Positions 1 through 9,538 of a stretch of 64,000 nt of DNA are shown here, in pieces. The position numbers and the translations under genes were made by a program. Origin of the DNA: Arthrobacter sp. 9AX. GTDB taxonomy: Bacteria > Actinomycetota > Actinomycetes > Actinomycetales > Micrococcaceae. The stretch covers positions 3,264,487 to 3,328,486 of the forward strand of contig NZ_LR733293.1 in the NCBI RefSeq assembly GCF_902506095.1, given 5' to 3'. Positions within the stretch are counted from its first letter, which is position 1. Each line of letters opens with the position of its first letter. The notes under the pieces are model-generated. The model was given only the letters and a program-made list of their open reading frames with translations. It was not told the origin of the DNA and searched no databases.

Positions 1-209
1 ATCACCGCGGCAAGGGTTTTCTTGGCGGGAATTCTGAGGAAATGCGGCCAGCCGGTGCCAACAGCGGCAGCGATGGCCACGGCGACGCCCACAAGGGCCT
101 CACGGGACGTATAAACCCCGGCAATGATGGCTGCCAGCCCCGCGATGCCCGCCACACCGATGGTCCACGAGCCCAGGGAGCGCACGGGTGCCTGAAGTTC
201 CGGCGTCAT
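1..209 (-). CDS. Membrane protein, N-terminal fragment
   Basis: The reverse strand opens with ATG at 209-207 and reads 69 residues without a stop to the window edge, so the C-terminus lies outside. The visible part has a short polar N-terminus (MTPELQAPVRSLGSW) followed by two hydrophobic Ala/Gly/Ile-rich stretches at about residues 16-30 and 37-50, as in a multi-span membrane protein. It is divergent from glnR. The family is not recognisable from this fragment. The reading frame is convincing because of its hydrophobic pattern, but the function is unknown. Confidence 0.5.
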   Translation of the reverse strand, partial: MTPELQAPVRSLGSWTIGVAGIAGLAAIIAGVYTSREALVGVAVAIAAAVGTGWPHFLRIPAKKTLAAV

Positions 210-548
210 GCGGATCCCGGCCGGGGCTTAGTCTGTGCACTCACTGCGCTGCATCCCATCCTGCGTTGGCGTACGAAGACGGCGTCCGCCCTCAGTGCCA
301 GGGCATCCAGCCTGCTCCAATCCTGCCTTATGTGAACGGGATATGTCGCAAAACGTATATTGATCCGAAACTTATCCATACCTGTTGCGGGCCTGCCGGG
401 TATACTCGAGGCTCAGCTAAGTTCCCTGCTGAGGTGGCAGGATCGCTGCGGTTGCAGCGGCCCCAAAAACCGCGGCCGGGAGCTGGTACCGGCCGGTGAG
501 AACCCGGTTCAGTCGCCCAAAGATGCGCGGACGGCCCTTGGAGGAACA
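210..548 (+). promoter_or_regulatory. glnR upstream region with candidate -10 at 401-406
   Basis: This 339-base gap separates the divergent membrane protein from glnR. A TATACT hexamer at 401-406 matches the sigma-70 -10 consensus at five of six positions, but no good -35 lies 16-18 bases upstream. Bases 340-380 are noticeably AT-rich for this genome. If 401-406 is used, the leader would be about 135 bases. The glnR ribosome site TTGGAGGA lies at 539-546. No known riboswitch is visible. The short reading frames crossing the region have no convincing protein features. Confidence 0.35.
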
Positions 549-1247
549 ATGTCGCACATCCTGTTATTGACGAACAGCACCGGATCATCGGTGGACATCC
601 TCCCTGCCCTGGAACTGCTCAACCACCGCGTACATATCCTCCCGGCCGAGCCAACGGCACTCCTGGAGACCGACCCCTGCGATATCGTGCTGCTCGACGC
701 ACGCAAGGACCTCGTGGGCGCCCGGTCCCTCACCCAGCTCCTCAAGGCCACCGGCCTCAGCGCCCCTCTGGTGCTCATCCTGACTGAAGGCGGCATGGCT
801 GCCGTTTCCTCCGCCTGGGCTGTGGACGACATCGTCCTCGAATCCGCCGGCCCTGCCGAAGTGGAAGCCCGCATCCGGCTCTCCGTTGCCCGGGCCGTCC
901 CCGAGCAGGAGGATGCCCCGTCCGAGATCCGGGCCGCCGGCGTCGTTATCGACGAAGCGAGCTACACGGCCCGTGTGAACGGTGCGCCGCTGAACCTGAC
1001 GTTCAAGGAATTCGAGCTCCTCAAGTACCTGGCGCAGCACCCGGGCCGCGTATTTACGCGCCAGCAACTGCTCACCGAGGTGTGGGGATATGACTACTAC
1101 GGCGGCACGCGCACCGTGGACGTCCACGTGCGGCGGCTGCGCGCCAAACTGGGCGCGGACCACGAGAACCTCATCAGCACTGTCCGCAACGTCGGCTACC
1201 GGCTCACCCTGGTCCGGCAGCAGGAAGACGAACTGACCGAAGCCTGA
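549..1247 (+). CDS. glnR: GlnR-type OmpR/PhoB-family nitrogen regulator
   Basis: This 232-residue DNA-binding regulator closely resembles actinobacterial GlnR, which controls ammonium assimilation genes (glnA, amtB and others). The N-terminal receiver-like domain starts MSHILLLTN and lacks the usual acidic pair, but keeps the conserved Asp50 in VLLDARKDL. That is the atypical, probably unphosphorylated GlnR receiver. The C-terminal winged helix (about 130-225) carries [18 protein letters not shown] and [15 protein letters not shown], typical of the OmpR family. The ATG at 549 follows GGAGGA with good spacing, and an upstream in-frame extension has no support. No histidine kinase gene is adjacent, as expected for an orphan regulator. 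mshD follows 50 bases later, a gene order I recall from other actinobacteria. Confidence 0.93.
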   Translation: MSHILLLTNSTGSSVDILPALELLNHRVHILPAEPTALLETDPCDIVLLDARKDLVGARSLTQLLKATGLSAPLVLILTEGGMAAVSSAWAVDDIVLESAGPAEVEARIRLSVARAVPEQEDAPSEIRAAGVVIDEASYTARVNGAPLNLTFKEFELLKYLAQHPGRVFTRQQLLTEVWGYDYYGGTRTVDVHVRRLRAKLGADHENLISTVRNVGYRLTLVRQQEDELTEA

Positions 1248-1297
1248 GACGGCTCCGCTTCGGTCCCGGATGCGGCGAACCCGTATAGCCTTGCTTC

Positions 1298-2266
1298 ATG
1301 ACCCCAGCGCACCCTGAGAAGTGGCCCGTCCATGCAGTCTACGGCGCGGTTGACCAGCAGCTTCTGAAGGACTGCGGCAACCTCCTGACAGCGGCGGAAG
1401 AGTCGGACGGAAACCCGTCCATCTCCGAGCAGACCCTGATCAGCATGCGCGCCGGCGATTCCGCTGACCACAAGCTGCTGACCCTGGCCCTGTACGCACC
1501 GGACGAGGACTCGGATCCTTCCTCCGGCCAGGACCTGGCCGGGTTCGCCGCAGTGGTGGAGGAGACAGACGGCACCGGCGTGGTGGAGATCGCCGTCCAC
1601 CCCAGCTACCGCAACCAGGGTGTGGCTGACCGCCTGGTGGGCGCCCTCCAGGACCGGCGCGGGTTCCACGGCCTGAAGGCCTGGTCCCACGGCAACCACG
1701 AGGCCGCCGCTGACCTCGCCGCCCGCTACGGCTACGTGCCCGTGCGTGAGCTGTGGAAGATGCGGATGACCACCGCGGCGGCGGACCTTCCCGACGCCGC
1801 CATGCCGGACGGCGTGGCCATCCGCACGTTTGTGCCGGGGCAGGATGAGGACGCCTGGCTGGCTGCCAACCGCGCCGCCTTCGCCCACCACCCGGAGCAG
1901 GGCAGCCTCACCCGGGCGGACCTTGACGCCCGGATGGCCGAATCCTGGTTCGACCCGGCAGGATTCCTGCTGGCCGTGGACGGGGAGGGCCAACTGCTCG
2001 GCTACCACTGGACCAAGGTCCATCCCCGGCACGGCTCGCATCCCGCCATCGGGGAGATCTACGTGGTAGGCGTAACCCCTGGGGCCCAGGGGTCAGGGCT
2101 GGGCAAGGCCCTCACGGTGGCAGGCATCAAACACCTGCAGGACCAGGGACTGCACGCCGTGATGCTGTATGTCGACGCCGATAACGCGCCGGCTGTTGCC
2201 CTGTACCGGCGGCTGGGCTTCACCCGCTGGGACATGGACGTGATGTACGGCCCGGCGGCGGGTTAG
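1298..2266 (+). CDS. mshD: Mycothiol synthase
   Basis: This 322-residue protein has two tandem GNAT acetyltransferase domains, the hallmark of MshD. MshD acetylates Cys-GlcN-Ins with acetyl-CoA in the last step of mycothiol synthesis in the cytoplasm. The N-terminal domain has the acetyl-CoA loop VHPSYRNQGVADRLV (about 100-115). The C-terminal domain has a second copy, VTPGAQGSGLGKAL (about 255-268), and ends with the YRRLGF motif near 310. Length and domain order match the family. The ATG at 1298 opens 50 bases after glnR, so the two may be co-transcribed. Its presence shows the host uses mycothiol rather than glutathione. Confidence 0.93.
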   Translation: MTPAHPEKWPVHAVYGAVDQQLLKDCGNLLTAAEESDGNPSISEQTLISMRAGDSADHKLLTLALYAPDEDSDPSSGQDLAGFAAVVEETDGTGVVEIAVHPSYRNQGVADRLVGALQDRRGFHGLKAWSHGNHEAAADLAARYGYVPVRELWKMRMTTAAADLPDAAMPDGVAIRTFVPGQDEDAWLAANRAAFAHHPEQGSLTRADLDARMAESWFDPAGFLLAVDGEGQLLGYHWTKVHPRHGSHPAIGEIYVVGVTPGAQGSGLGKALTVAGIKHLQDQGLHAVMLYVDADNAPAVALYRRLGFTRWDMDVMYGPAAG

Positions 2267-2395
2267 TCCAATCGCCTGACGCATGGGGTTCCGGACACTA
2301 AATCGAGGGCTTTGCCGCCGTGAAAGCTTGTAAGGTTGAAACAGAACCGCGCCGGCCGGAAACGGCAGCATCAAGCGCCAGGTAAAGGAGATGCC

Positions 2396-4645
2396 ATGAA
2401 CCCGGAACCGTCCGGAGCAGCCACGTCCCAAGAGGCTCCAGTCCCGGTGCGTGCGCGCTTCGGTTCCTCGGAGGTCCCGGCGTCGCGGGCCACGCAGGAC
2501 CGCATTGACATCCCGGACTTTGCGCCCAACCTCGAGCCCGAAGGGGATATCCGGCCGGACCGCTTCCTGGACCGCGAACTAAGCTGGCTCGCGTTCAATT
2601 CCAGGGTTCTGGAACTGGCCGAGGACCCCACGCTGTATCTGCTGGAGCGGGTCAACTTCCTGTCCATCTTCGCCTCCAACCTGGACGAGTTCTTTATGGT
2701 CCGCGTTGCCGGCCTGAAGCGGCGTATCGCCACGGGACTCGCTGTCCCCTCCCCCGCCGGCCTGAGCCCGGTGGAGGTGCTGGAAAAGATTGGCGAGGAA
2801 GCGCACCGGCTGCAGCAGCGCCACGCCCAGGTCTTCGCCGACCAGATCCGCCCGGCCCTGGCCTATGAGCACATCCACCTCATGCACTGGGACGAACTGG
2901 ATGACGCCGCGAAGCAACAGCTCAGCCAGATGTTCGCCGAAAAAGTGTTCCCCATCCTGACGCCCCTGGCTGTGGACCCGGCGCACCCGTTCCCGTACAT
3001 TTCGGGGCTTTCGCTGAACCTGGCCGTGGTGGTCCGCAACCCGGTGAGCGACAAGGAACTGTTCGCCCGTGTCAAGGTGCCGGACCAACTGCCGCGCCTG
3101 ATCTCCATCGACGGTCCCCGCGCCGGTGCAGTGCCCGGCCGGGTGGCCCGCTTCATCGCGCTTGAGGAAGTCATAGCCGTCCACCTGGACAGGCTGTTCG
3201 CCGGCATGGAGGTCCTGGAACACCACACCTTCCGCGTCACCCGCAACGAGGACGTGGAGGTGGAAGAGGACGACGCCGAGAACCTCCTGCAGGCGCTGGA
3301 GAAGGAACTCCTGCGCCGCCGTTTCGGCCCTCCTGTGCGGCTTGAGGTCACCAACGACATCAACCCCAACATCCGGGCACTGCTGATCCGCGAACTCGGT
3401 GTTGAGGAGTCCGAGGTCTACTCGGTCCCCGCACCGCTGGACCTTCGCGGACTGTCGGTCATCGCGGGCATCGACCGCGCCGACCTGCACTACCCCAAGC
3501 ACGTGCCCCACACCTCCCGCTACCTCAACGAGTCCGAGACGTCCAAGGCAGCCAACGTCTTCGCGGCGATGCGCCGGCGGGACATCCTGCTCCACCACCC
3601 GTACGATTCGTTTTCCACCTCGGTGCAGGCGTTCCTGGAGCAAGCGGCGGCGGACCCCAAGGTGCAGGCCATCAAGCAGACCCTGTACCGCACCTCGGGG
3701 GACTCCCCCATTGTGGACGCCCTGATTGATGCGGCCGAGGCCGGCAAACAGGTCCTGGCCCTGGTGGAGATCAAGGCCAGGTTTGATGAGCAGGCGAACA
3801 TCTCCTGGGCCCGCAAGCTGGAACAGGCCGGCGTGCACGTGGTGTACGGCATCGTTGGCCTGAAGACGCACTGCAAGCTCTCACTGGTGGTTCGCCAGGA
3901 AGTGGACGGCCTGCGGCGTTATTGCCACATCGGCACCGGCAACTACCACCCCCGGACGGCCCGCTACTACGAGGACCTTGGCCTCCTGACCGCCAATGAA
4001 CAGGTGGGCGAGGACCTGTCCAAGCTGTTCAACCAGCTCTCCGGTTACGCCCCCAAGTCAACCTTCAAGCGCCTCCTGGTCGCTCCGCGTTCGGTGCGTT
4101 CGGGCCTGATCGACCGGATCGAGACCGAGATCCGCAACGCCAGGGCGGGGCTGCCGGGCCGCGTCCAGATCAAGGTCAACTCCATGGTGGACGAAGCCAT
4201 CATCGACTCGCTCTACCGTGCATCGCAGGCCGGCGTGAAGGTGGACGTGGTGGTCCGGGGCATCTGCTCACTGCGCCCTGGCGTGCCGGGGCTCAGCGAA
4301 AACATCACGGTCCGCTCCATCCTGGGCAGGTTCCTGGAGCACTCCCGCGTGTTCGCCTTCGCCAACGGCGGGGACCCTGTGGTGTATATCGGCTCTGCGG
4401 ACATGATGCACCGCAACCTGGACCGCCGGGTGGAAGCCCTGGTCCAGCTCAGCGCACCCGACGACATCAACTATGTGCTGGACCTGCTGCGCCGCTACAT
4501 GGCGCCGGAAACCGCCAGCTGGCACCTGGACAACGAGGGGAAGTGGACTCGCCACCACCTGGGCGACGACGGCAGGCCGCTGGAGGACGTTCAGTCGTTC
4601 CTGCTGGCGTCGCGGCCACGGCAACGCAGCCTGAGCCGACGGTAA
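2396..4645 (+). CDS. ppk: Polyphosphate kinase 1
   Basis: This 749-residue enzyme reversibly polymerises the gamma-phosphate of ATP into polyphosphate. It has the PPK1 order: an N-terminal helical domain beginning [19 protein letters not shown], a head domain, and two phospholipase-D-like C-terminal domains. The catalytic His that becomes phosphorylated is His511 in [20 protein letters not shown]. The C1/C2 region also has LLHHPYDSF and [11 protein letters not shown]. Length is slightly above E. coli PPK because of an N-terminal extension of about 55 residues rich in Pro and Ala. ATG at 2396 was chosen over 2336 because AAAGGAG lies five bases upstream. The MutT1-like gene starts 11 bases after the stop, a pairing also seen in mycobacteria. 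Confidence 0.95.
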   Translation: MNPEPSGAATSQEAPVPVRARFGSSEVPASRATQDRIDIPDFAPNLEPEGDIRPDRFLDRELSWLAFNSRVLELAEDPTLYLLERVNFLSIFASNLDEFFMVRVAGLKRRIATGLAVPSPAGLSPVEVLEKIGEEAHRLQQRHAQVFADQIRPALAYEHIHLMHWDELDDAAKQQLSQMFAEKVFPILTPLAVDPAHPFPYISGLSLNLAVVVRNPVSDKELFARVKVPDQLPRLISIDGPRAGAVPGRVARFIALEEVIAVHLDRLFAGMEVLEHHTFRVTRNEDVEVEEDDAENLLQALEKELLRRRFGPPVRLEVTNDINPNIRALLIRELGVEESEVYSVPAPLDLRGLSVIAGIDRADLHYPKHVPHTSRYLNESETSKAANVFAAMRRRDILLHHPYDSFSTSVQAFLEQAAADPKVQAIKQTLYRTSGDSPIVDALIDAAEAGKQVLALVEIKARFDEQANISWARKLEQAGVHVVYGIVGLKTHCKLSLVVRQEVDGLRRYCHIGTGNYHPRTARYYEDLGLLTANEQVGEDLSKLFNQLSGYAPKSTFKRLLVAPRSVRSGLIDRIETEIRNARAGLPGRVQIKVNSMVDEAIIDSLYRASQAGVKVDVVVRGICSLRPGVPGLSENITVRSILGRFLEHSRVFAFANGGDPVVYIGSADMMHRNLDRRVEALVQLSAPDDINYVLDLLRRYMAPETASWHLDNEGKWTRHHLGDDGRPLEDVQSFLLASRPRQRSLSRR

Positions 4646-4656
4646 GGGCCGCGGTT

Positions 4657-5625
4657 TTGTCGAGCGACGCACTTGTAGCCGACCAGACAGACCACCCAGG
4701 CGAACCGGTAGCCGTCACGGCTGCCGGTGCGCTGCCTTGGCGTCTGAACAAGGACCAGCTTGAGGTCCTGCTGATCCACCGGCCCCGCTATGACGACTGG
4801 TCCTGGCCGAAAGGCAAGATTGACGACGGTGAGACCGTCCCTGAGTGCGCCGTCCGCGAGGTGTGGGAGGAGATAGGGCTCAGAGCGTCGCTGGGCATCC
4901 CGCTGCCGCCGATCCACTACCATGTGGCTTCCGGCTTGAAGGTGGTCCACTACTGGGCTGTCCGGGTCAACGGCGACAGGTTGGTGCCCGACGGGAAGGA
5001 GGTGGACAGCGTGATGTGGTGCCCGCCCGAAAAGGCGGCCCGGCTGCTGTCCAACCCGTCCGACGTCGCGCCCCTCGAGTACCTGCGGGACGCCCATGAG
5101 CGCGGCGAACTGAACACCTGGCCCCTCCTGGTGCTCCGCCACGCGAAGGCGAAACCCCGCTCGTCCTGGTCGAAGGCCGAAGGTGAGCGCCCGCTGGCGG
5201 CCACCGGAACCCGCCAGGCGCAGGCCGTGGGCCGGCTGCTTCAGACCTGGAAGCCGCTTCGGGTGGTCACCAGCCCGTGGCTGCGGTGCGTGGCCACCGT
5301 GGCACCATACGCGAAGGCGTCCGGCGCGAAGGTGAAACTGTCGGAGGCGTTGACCGAACACCGCCATGGGCGGAACCCGAAGAAAACAGCAGCCGTCGTC
5401 GAGGCCCTTTTTGACAAGCAGCGGCCTGTGGTTCTCTGCACGCACCGCCCGGCGCTGCCCACCGTGTTCGGGCAACTGGCCAAACACATGCCGCAGCACC
5501 TGGCCGCACTCCTGCCCACCGAGGAACCGTATCTGTCCCCCGGCGAACTCGTGGTGTGCCATGTGGCCCCGGGCGCCAAAAACAGGATCGTGGCAGTGGA
5601 GCAGTTCAGGCCCTTCGACGACTGA
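4657..5625 (+). CDS. mutT1: MutT1-like Nudix hydrolase fused to SixA-type histidine phosphatase
   Basis: This is a two-domain protein of about 322 residues. The N-terminal Nudix domain has HRPRYDDWSWPKGKIDDGE and the complete box GKIDDGETVPECAVREVWEEIG at about 53-74. The C-terminal phosphoglycerate-mutase-like domain has LVLRHAKAK with catalytic His162 and a second conserved histidine in VLCTHRP. The architecture matches mycobacterial MutT1, which removes 8-oxo-dGTP or 8-oxo-GTP and diadenosine polyphosphates. The position after ppk matches as well. The start is uncertain: no ATG or GTG lies between the ppk stop and the conserved domain, so I chose TTG at 4657. ATG at 4543 would overlap ppk by about 100 bases. 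Confidence 0.87.
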   Translation: MSSDALVADQTDHPGEPVAVTAAGALPWRLNKDQLEVLLIHRPRYDDWSWPKGKIDDGETVPECAVREVWEEIGLRASLGIPLPPIHYHVASGLKVVHYWAVRVNGDRLVPDGKEVDSVMWCPPEKAARLLSNPSDVAPLEYLRDAHERGELNTWPLLVLRHAKAKPRSSWSKAEGERPLAATGTRQAQAVGRLLQTWKPLRVVTSPWLRCVATVAPYAKASGAKVKLSEALTEHRHGRNPKKTAAVVEALFDKQRPVVLCTHRPALPTVFGQLAKHMPQHLAALLPTEEPYLSPGELVVCHVAPGAKNRIVAVEQFRPFDD

Positions 5626-5674
5626 GGTGGCGGCCGCAGCTTGACCCCCGGGAAGCCGGGGAGGGGAAGAACTG

Positions 5675-6181
5675 ATGAAAATGGATCCGGGCAAAGGGCG
5701 GCGGCGGACCTGGTTCGTGCCGTCCCTGCTGCTGCTGGCGGCCACCGCTGTACTGGGAACAGCCCTGTACCCGGGCATGCCGAACTCTGTCCCTGTGCAT
5801 TGGGATGGCGCGGGCGAGCCTGACAGGTTTGCCGGCAAGTCAGTGCCAGCCGTCTTTTCGTCGCTGCTGATAGGGGCCGGAGTGGTGGCATTCCTGTGGC
5901 TGTTGCACCGGTTCCTTCCAGCGGCCGCAGTCAAAGGCGGACCTGCGGATCCCCAGCGGGCCGCCATCGAAGCCACAGAAGGCAAAAGAGTCCTCGCGGA
6001 TCTGACACCGGCCCTGGCCGTGCTGTTGTGCTGGCTGAGCATCCGTGGCTGGCTGGAGCTCGCCGGGCCCTGGACAATGTGGCCGCCGGTCGTCCTGCTG
6101 ATGGTCTACGCCGCGATATTAGTGGTCCGGGCCGTCCGGGCCGCCTCCGTGCCTCCCGCTGTTCCCCCGGCGCCCCGGTAG
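5675..6181 (+). CDS. DUF1648-domain membrane protein
   Basis: This 168-residue membrane protein has one hydrophobic segment near residues 11-30, then the DUF1648 signature (MPNSVPVHWDGAGEPDRF). Further membrane segments lie at about 52-70, 110-125 and 130-150. DUF1648 is found in SdpI-like and other integral membrane proteins of uncertain function. Here the domain stands alone without the SdpI immunity part. The ATG at 5675 is preceded by GGGGAAG. The gene lies 50 bases after mutT1 and only nine bases before thyA, so it may be read with thyA-folA, but nothing links it to folate metabolism. Confidence 0.75.
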   Translation: MKMDPGKGRRRTWFVPSLLLLAATAVLGTALYPGMPNSVPVHWDGAGEPDRFAGKSVPAVFSSLLIGAGVVAFLWLLHRFLPAAAVKGGPADPQRAAIEATEGKRVLADLTPALAVLLCWLSIRGWLELAGPWTMWPPVVLLMVYAAILVVRAVRAASVPPAVPPAPR

Positions 6182-6190
6182 ACTTTAGGC

Positions 6191-6994
6191 GTGAGCATCC
6201 CAACGCCTTATGAAGACCTCCTGCGCGATGTCCTGGCTTCCGGCACGCACAAATCGGACCGTACCGGAACCGGAACCACCAGCGTTTTCGGGCGCCAAAT
6301 CCGCTTTGACCTCGCGAAAAGCTTCCCGCTGATCACCACCAAGCGGGTCCACTTCAAGTCCGTGGCGGTGGAGCTTCTGTGGTTCCTGCGCGGCGAAACC
6401 AACATCAAGTGGATGGTGGACCAAGGCGTCACCATCTGGAATGAATGGGCAGACGCCGACGGCGACCTGGGCCCCGTCTACGGTGTGCAGTGGCGCAGCT
6501 GGCCCACCCCTGACGGCGGCCACATCGACCAGATCGCCGAGCTTATTGAGAACCTGAAGTCCAACCCGGACTCGCGCCGGCACATCGTCTCCGCCTGGAA
6601 TGTGTCCGAACTCCACGACATGGCGCTGCCACCGTGCCACGCGTTCTTCCAGTTCTACGTGGCGGACGGCAAGCTGTCCTGCCAGCTGTACCAGCGCTCC
6701 GCGGACATGTTCCTGGGCGTGCCGTTCAACATCGCCTCCTACGCACTGCTCACCTGCATGGTGGCCCAGCAGGTGGGACTGGAGCCCGGCGAATTCGTCT
6801 GGACGGGCGGCGACGTGCACATCTACGAAAACCACATGGACCAGGTCCTCAAGCAGCTGGAGCGGGAGCCGTACGAGTACCCGCAGCTGAAGCTCACGCG
6901 CAAGCCCGCTTCGATCTTCGACTACACCCTTGAGGACTTCGAAGTGGTGGGTTACCAGCACCACCCCACGATCAAGGCTCCGATCGCGGTATGA
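6191..6994 (+). CDS. thyA: Thymidylate synthase
   Basis: This 267-residue ThyA-type enzyme converts dUMP to dTMP using methylene-tetrahydrofolate. It has the N-terminal [13 protein letters not shown] loop ([15 protein letters not shown]), the catalytic Cys149 in [12 protein letters not shown], and [20 protein letters not shown], which holds dUMP-binding residues. The C-terminus ends with the conserved family tail (PIAV). Length matches the family. The start is GTG at 6191. Its TGA overlaps the folA ATG by four bases (ATGA), so translation is coupled to dihydrofolate reductase, which regenerates the dihydrofolate made here. Confidence 0.96.
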   Translation: MSIPTPYEDLLRDVLASGTHKSDRTGTGTTSVFGRQIRFDLAKSFPLITTKRVHFKSVAVELLWFLRGETNIKWMVDQGVTIWNEWADADGDLGPVYGVQWRSWPTPDGGHIDQIAELIENLKSNPDSRRHIVSAWNVSELHDMALPPCHAFFQFYVADGKLSCQLYQRSADMFLGVPFNIASYALLTCMVAQQVGLEPGEFVWTGGDVHIYENHMDQVLKQLEREPYEYPQLKLTRKPASIFDYTLEDFEVVGYQHHPTIKAPIAV

Positions 6995-7575
6995 GTACGG
7001 AAAACTCCACCGATCCGCAGTCCTTCACGGAAGAGCTGGCCGCATCGGTGACCGGTGTGGGCCTGGTGTGGGCGCAGACGCCCGACGGTGTCATCGGCAA
7101 GGACGGCGACATGCCGTGGCACCTGCCCGAAGACCTCAAACACTTCAACCGGCTCACCATGGGCCACCCCGTGGTAATGGGCCGCAAGACCTGGCTGTCC
7201 TTCCCGGACAAGTTCCGTCCGCTGCCCGGCCGCACCAACATCGTCATCACCCGGCAGAAAAGCTGGGCCGACACGCCTGAGGCGGAGGGCGCCGTCGTAG
7301 TTCCCTCCCTTGATGACGCGCTGCTGGAGTCGCAGTTCGTCGACGGCGGGGAGACCGTCTGGATTCTGGGCGGCGGCGAGATTTTCCGCCAGTCCACCGA
7401 ACTCGCCAACGTCGCGGTTGTCACCACCATCGACGTCGATGCCGACGGCGACACGTTCGCCCCCGAGCTCGGCACCGGCTGGGAAGCGGCTGCTTCCGTC
7501 CCACCGGACGGCTGGCTGACGGCCGCCAACGGCACACGCTACAGATTCACCAAATGGTCTCGGACTGAGGGCTAG
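6991..7575 (+). CDS. folA: Dihydrofolate reductase
   Basis: This 194-residue NADPH-dependent enzyme reduces dihydrofolate to tetrahydrofolate. It has an N-terminal extension of about 22 residues, then [27 protein letters not shown], which contains the substrate-binding acidic residue and the Met20-like loop. The motifs [12 protein letters not shown] and the NADPH-binding IVITRQ and [11 protein letters not shown] follow. The start overlaps the thyA stop (ATGA), the classic thyA-folA operon. The following small gene begins four bases after its stop. Confidence 0.95.
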   Translation: MSTENSTDPQSFTEELAASVTGVGLVWAQTPDGVIGKDGDMPWHLPEDLKHFNRLTMGHPVVMGRKTWLSFPDKFRPLPGRTNIVITRQKSWADTPEAEGAVVVPSLDDALLESQFVDGGETVWILGGGEIFRQSTELANVAVVTTIDVDADGDTFAPELGTGWEAAASVPPDGWLTAANGTRYRFTKWSRTEG

Positions 7576-7579
7576 GAAC

Positions 7580-7798
7580 ATGCTGAAGAAACCTGAAACC
7601 CTGTTCGTCCTCGGCTACATGCTGCTGCCCTTGCTGGCGCTGCTCTCCGCCATCGTGGGGCTGACCATGATCCTGGGCGGCAATAAGATCGCCGGCGCCA
7701 TTGTGCTGGTGGTGGTGACGCAGGTGTTCGCGTTCGGCGCCTTCTTCGCCCTCCGTGCGCGGAAAGCTGCTGTGCTGGAGGAGTCGGAGCGCGGCTAG
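7580..7798 (+). CDS. Small two-span membrane protein (possibly NF038396 family)
   Basis: This 72-residue protein is nearly all membrane. Hydrophobic helices lie at about 8-30 and 38-58, followed by a charged tail (RARKAAVLEESERG) likely on the cytoplasmic side. It starts four bases after folA, so it is probably the last gene of the thyA-folA transcript. I recall similar small proteins next to folA in Arthrobacter, grouped as NF038396, but this name is from memory. The function is unknown. Confidence 0.72.
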   Translation: MLKKPETLFVLGYMLLPLLALLSAIVGLTMILGGNKIAGAIVLVVVTQVFAFGAFFALRARKAAVLEESERG

Positions 7799-7901
7799 CA
7801 CCTTGTGCCGCACATGGGGAGGACACCCCATCGTGGCAGGATCCGGCGGCTACTAGGCTGGGCTGAGTTTCAGCGTGACAGAGAAATTGGGGGACCTCCG
7901 G

Positions 7902-8855
7902 GTGGCAGGAAATTTGTGGGGCGCGGACGTAGCCGAACTGCGGACGTTGGCAAAGCAGTTCGGCAAGACGGCGGACCTGCTGCTGCAGCAGTCCACACAG
8001 CTGAGCAGCCAGATCAACAATTCGCCTTTATGGACGGGCCAGGACGCGGTTGCGTTCCGGTCCGAGTGGAACGGCAGCCACCGGGCCATGCTGCAGCAGG
8101 CCGCCTTCGCGCTGAAGCAGGAATCCAAAAAGCTCCTCGAGAACGCCAACCAGCAGGAGAAGGCGAGCAACGGCGGTGGAGGCGGACTGGATGCGGGGGT
8201 GCCGGGCGGTAACGGCCCCGGCGGGACGGTCCCCGGTCAAGGTAGCACCAACCCCTGGGGCCCCGACTGGCTGGCAGACCCGGACTCGCCGTTCCGCGAC
8301 GGCTGGGACATCTACGGCCTCACCAAGGCGTTCCCGAACCTCCGGGCAGGTCTGTTCGACATCGGCGCCATGCTCCATAAGTCGCGCATCGGTGATTTTA
8401 TGGACCCTGCGGCCTGGCGGGCCTTCCAGAACTCCAATGAGTTCAGCAAGTTCTTCAACCTGTCCAACAGCCTGTTTGAAGGAAAATTCCACGAGGTGCT
8501 GAACCTCGCCGATGGAACCAATGCGTTCAAATACCTCGACGCCTTCGGCAAGGGCCTCGGCGTTGTGGGCGTGGGACTGGACAGCCTCGACGCCTTCAAC
8601 AACTTCCAGGAGGGCGATTACGGTTCTGCTGCCTACTCCACCACCAAAGCACTGCTGGGCGCGGGTTCGTTCCTGCCACCACCGGCGGGTACGGTCTGTA
8701 TGGTGGCCAGTGGCGCCCTGGCCCTCTACGACAACGTCCCCGTCATCCACGACTCCGTGAACTACGTCGGAGACAAAATCGCGGATGGCGCACAGGCCGT
8801 AGGCGGGGCCATCAGCGACGGAGTCGACGCCGTCGGCGACTTTTTTGGCTTCTGA
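7902..8855 (+). CDS. WXG100-like secreted protein with hydrophobic C-terminal domain
   Basis: This protein of about 317 residues is probably exported by a type VII-like (ESX) system. Residues 1-85 look like a WXG100 helical hairpin: two amphipathic helices around PLWTGQDAVAFRSEWNG, with a Trp-x-Gly turn and a conserved-looking Trp. A Gly-rich linker (about 85-115) follows, with NGGGGG and GNGPGG. The remaining 200 residues are rich in Phe, Gly and Ala with glycine-zipper-like helices (GLGVVGVGLDSLDAF and the final GAISDGVDAVGDFFGF), which suggests a membrane-active or structural domain. GTG at 7902 is preferred because GGGGGA lies seven bases upstream; GTG at 7875 has no ribosome site. No ESX translocase gene is in this window. 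The effector role is inference. Confidence 0.68.
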   Translation: MAGNLWGADVAELRTLAKQFGKTADLLLQQSTQLSSQINNSPLWTGQDAVAFRSEWNGSHRAMLQQAAFALKQESKKLLENANQQEKASNGGGGGLDAGVPGGNGPGGTVPGQGSTNPWGPDWLADPDSPFRDGWDIYGLTKAFPNLRAGLFDIGAMLHKSRIGDFMDPAAWRAFQNSNEFSKFFNLSNSLFEGKFHEVLNLADGTNAFKYLDAFGKGLGVVGVGLDSLDAFNNFQEGDYGSAAYSTTKALLGAGSFLPPPAGTVCMVASGALALYDNVPVIHDSVNYVGDKIADGAQAVGGAISDGVDAVGDFFGF

Positions 8856-8874
8856 GAACTGAGGAGAACAACCA

Positions 8875-9537
8875 GTGACTGAAACAACGACAGCCCGGTC
8901 CTCGGCCTCCGGCCAGGCCTATCCCGACGCGATCGGTTTCGGCTTCGCCGAACTCCTGGTGCTCCTGAACCTCCGGCGTGGCCCGGCGGCCGAAGCCTCG
9001 GCCAAGGCACTGCGGCTTGAGGCTGAACTCGACGACGCCTCCCTGCTCTCCGCCGGAGCCTCGTCCCTGGTGGCCCGCGGCGCCGCCACCGTTGGACCGG
9101 GTGGGGAACTGTCCGTGGCCGGCCCGGTCGCAGCCGTGACCCAGGCCCTGACCGAGGCAGCCAAGCGGGTACAGATCAACCTCCTGACGGCGGACTCCGT
9201 GGACAATGTCCTGTCGGTGGAATCCGCCGAGTACCGGATCCTGCTGCAGCCCCGCGCCCACCTCAGCTGGTTCGCGATGGCCCAGCGTCCCGATTCCACC
9301 CCGGCGGAAGGCAACTTCTTCATCGTGCGCAAGCACCTCGAAGACCACCCAGCCGGCGGAGCCACCATCCGTTTACTGGCGGACGGCGCGGAAAAACAAC
9401 TTCTGGTCAAGCGCAGCGGACAGGGCTGGGCAGTAGGGTACGGCGTCATCGATGCGCCCTCCGAACCCATCCAGGAAATCACGGGCCTGACGGACAGCCA
9501 GGTCCTGGACCACATCCGATCGATCCGGCAGGACTAG
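8875..9537 (+). CDS. Hypothetical protein, partner of WXG-like protein
   Basis: This soluble protein of 220 residues starts at GTG 8875, 19 bases after the WXG-like gene and within the same cassette. It has no signal peptide or membrane segment. The composition is mixed alpha/beta, with an N-terminal helical part (FAELLVLLNLRRGPAAEASAKAL) and a later strand-rich part (VESAEYRILLQPRAHLSWFAMAQ, EGNFFIVRKHLEDH). Its size, position and cytosolic character would suit an ESX effector chaperone of the EspG type, or an immunity protein. I see no diagnostic motif, so this is only positional inference. Confidence 0.6.
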   Translation: MTETTTARSSASGQAYPDAIGFGFAELLVLLNLRRGPAAEASAKALRLEAELDDASLLSAGASSLVARGAATVGPGGELSVAGPVAAVTQALTEAAKRVQINLLTADSVDNVLSVESAEYRILLQPRAHLSWFAMAQRPDSTPAEGNFFIVRKHLEDHPAGGATIRLLADGAEKQLLVKRSGQGWAVGYGVIDAPSEPIQEITGLTDSQVLDHIRSIRQD

Positions 9538-9538
9538 C

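Noticed and set aside
42..335. A + strand open frame of 97 residues near the window start
   Set aside because: It has no ribosome site or domain. The reverse strand here shows a more protein-like membrane segment pattern.
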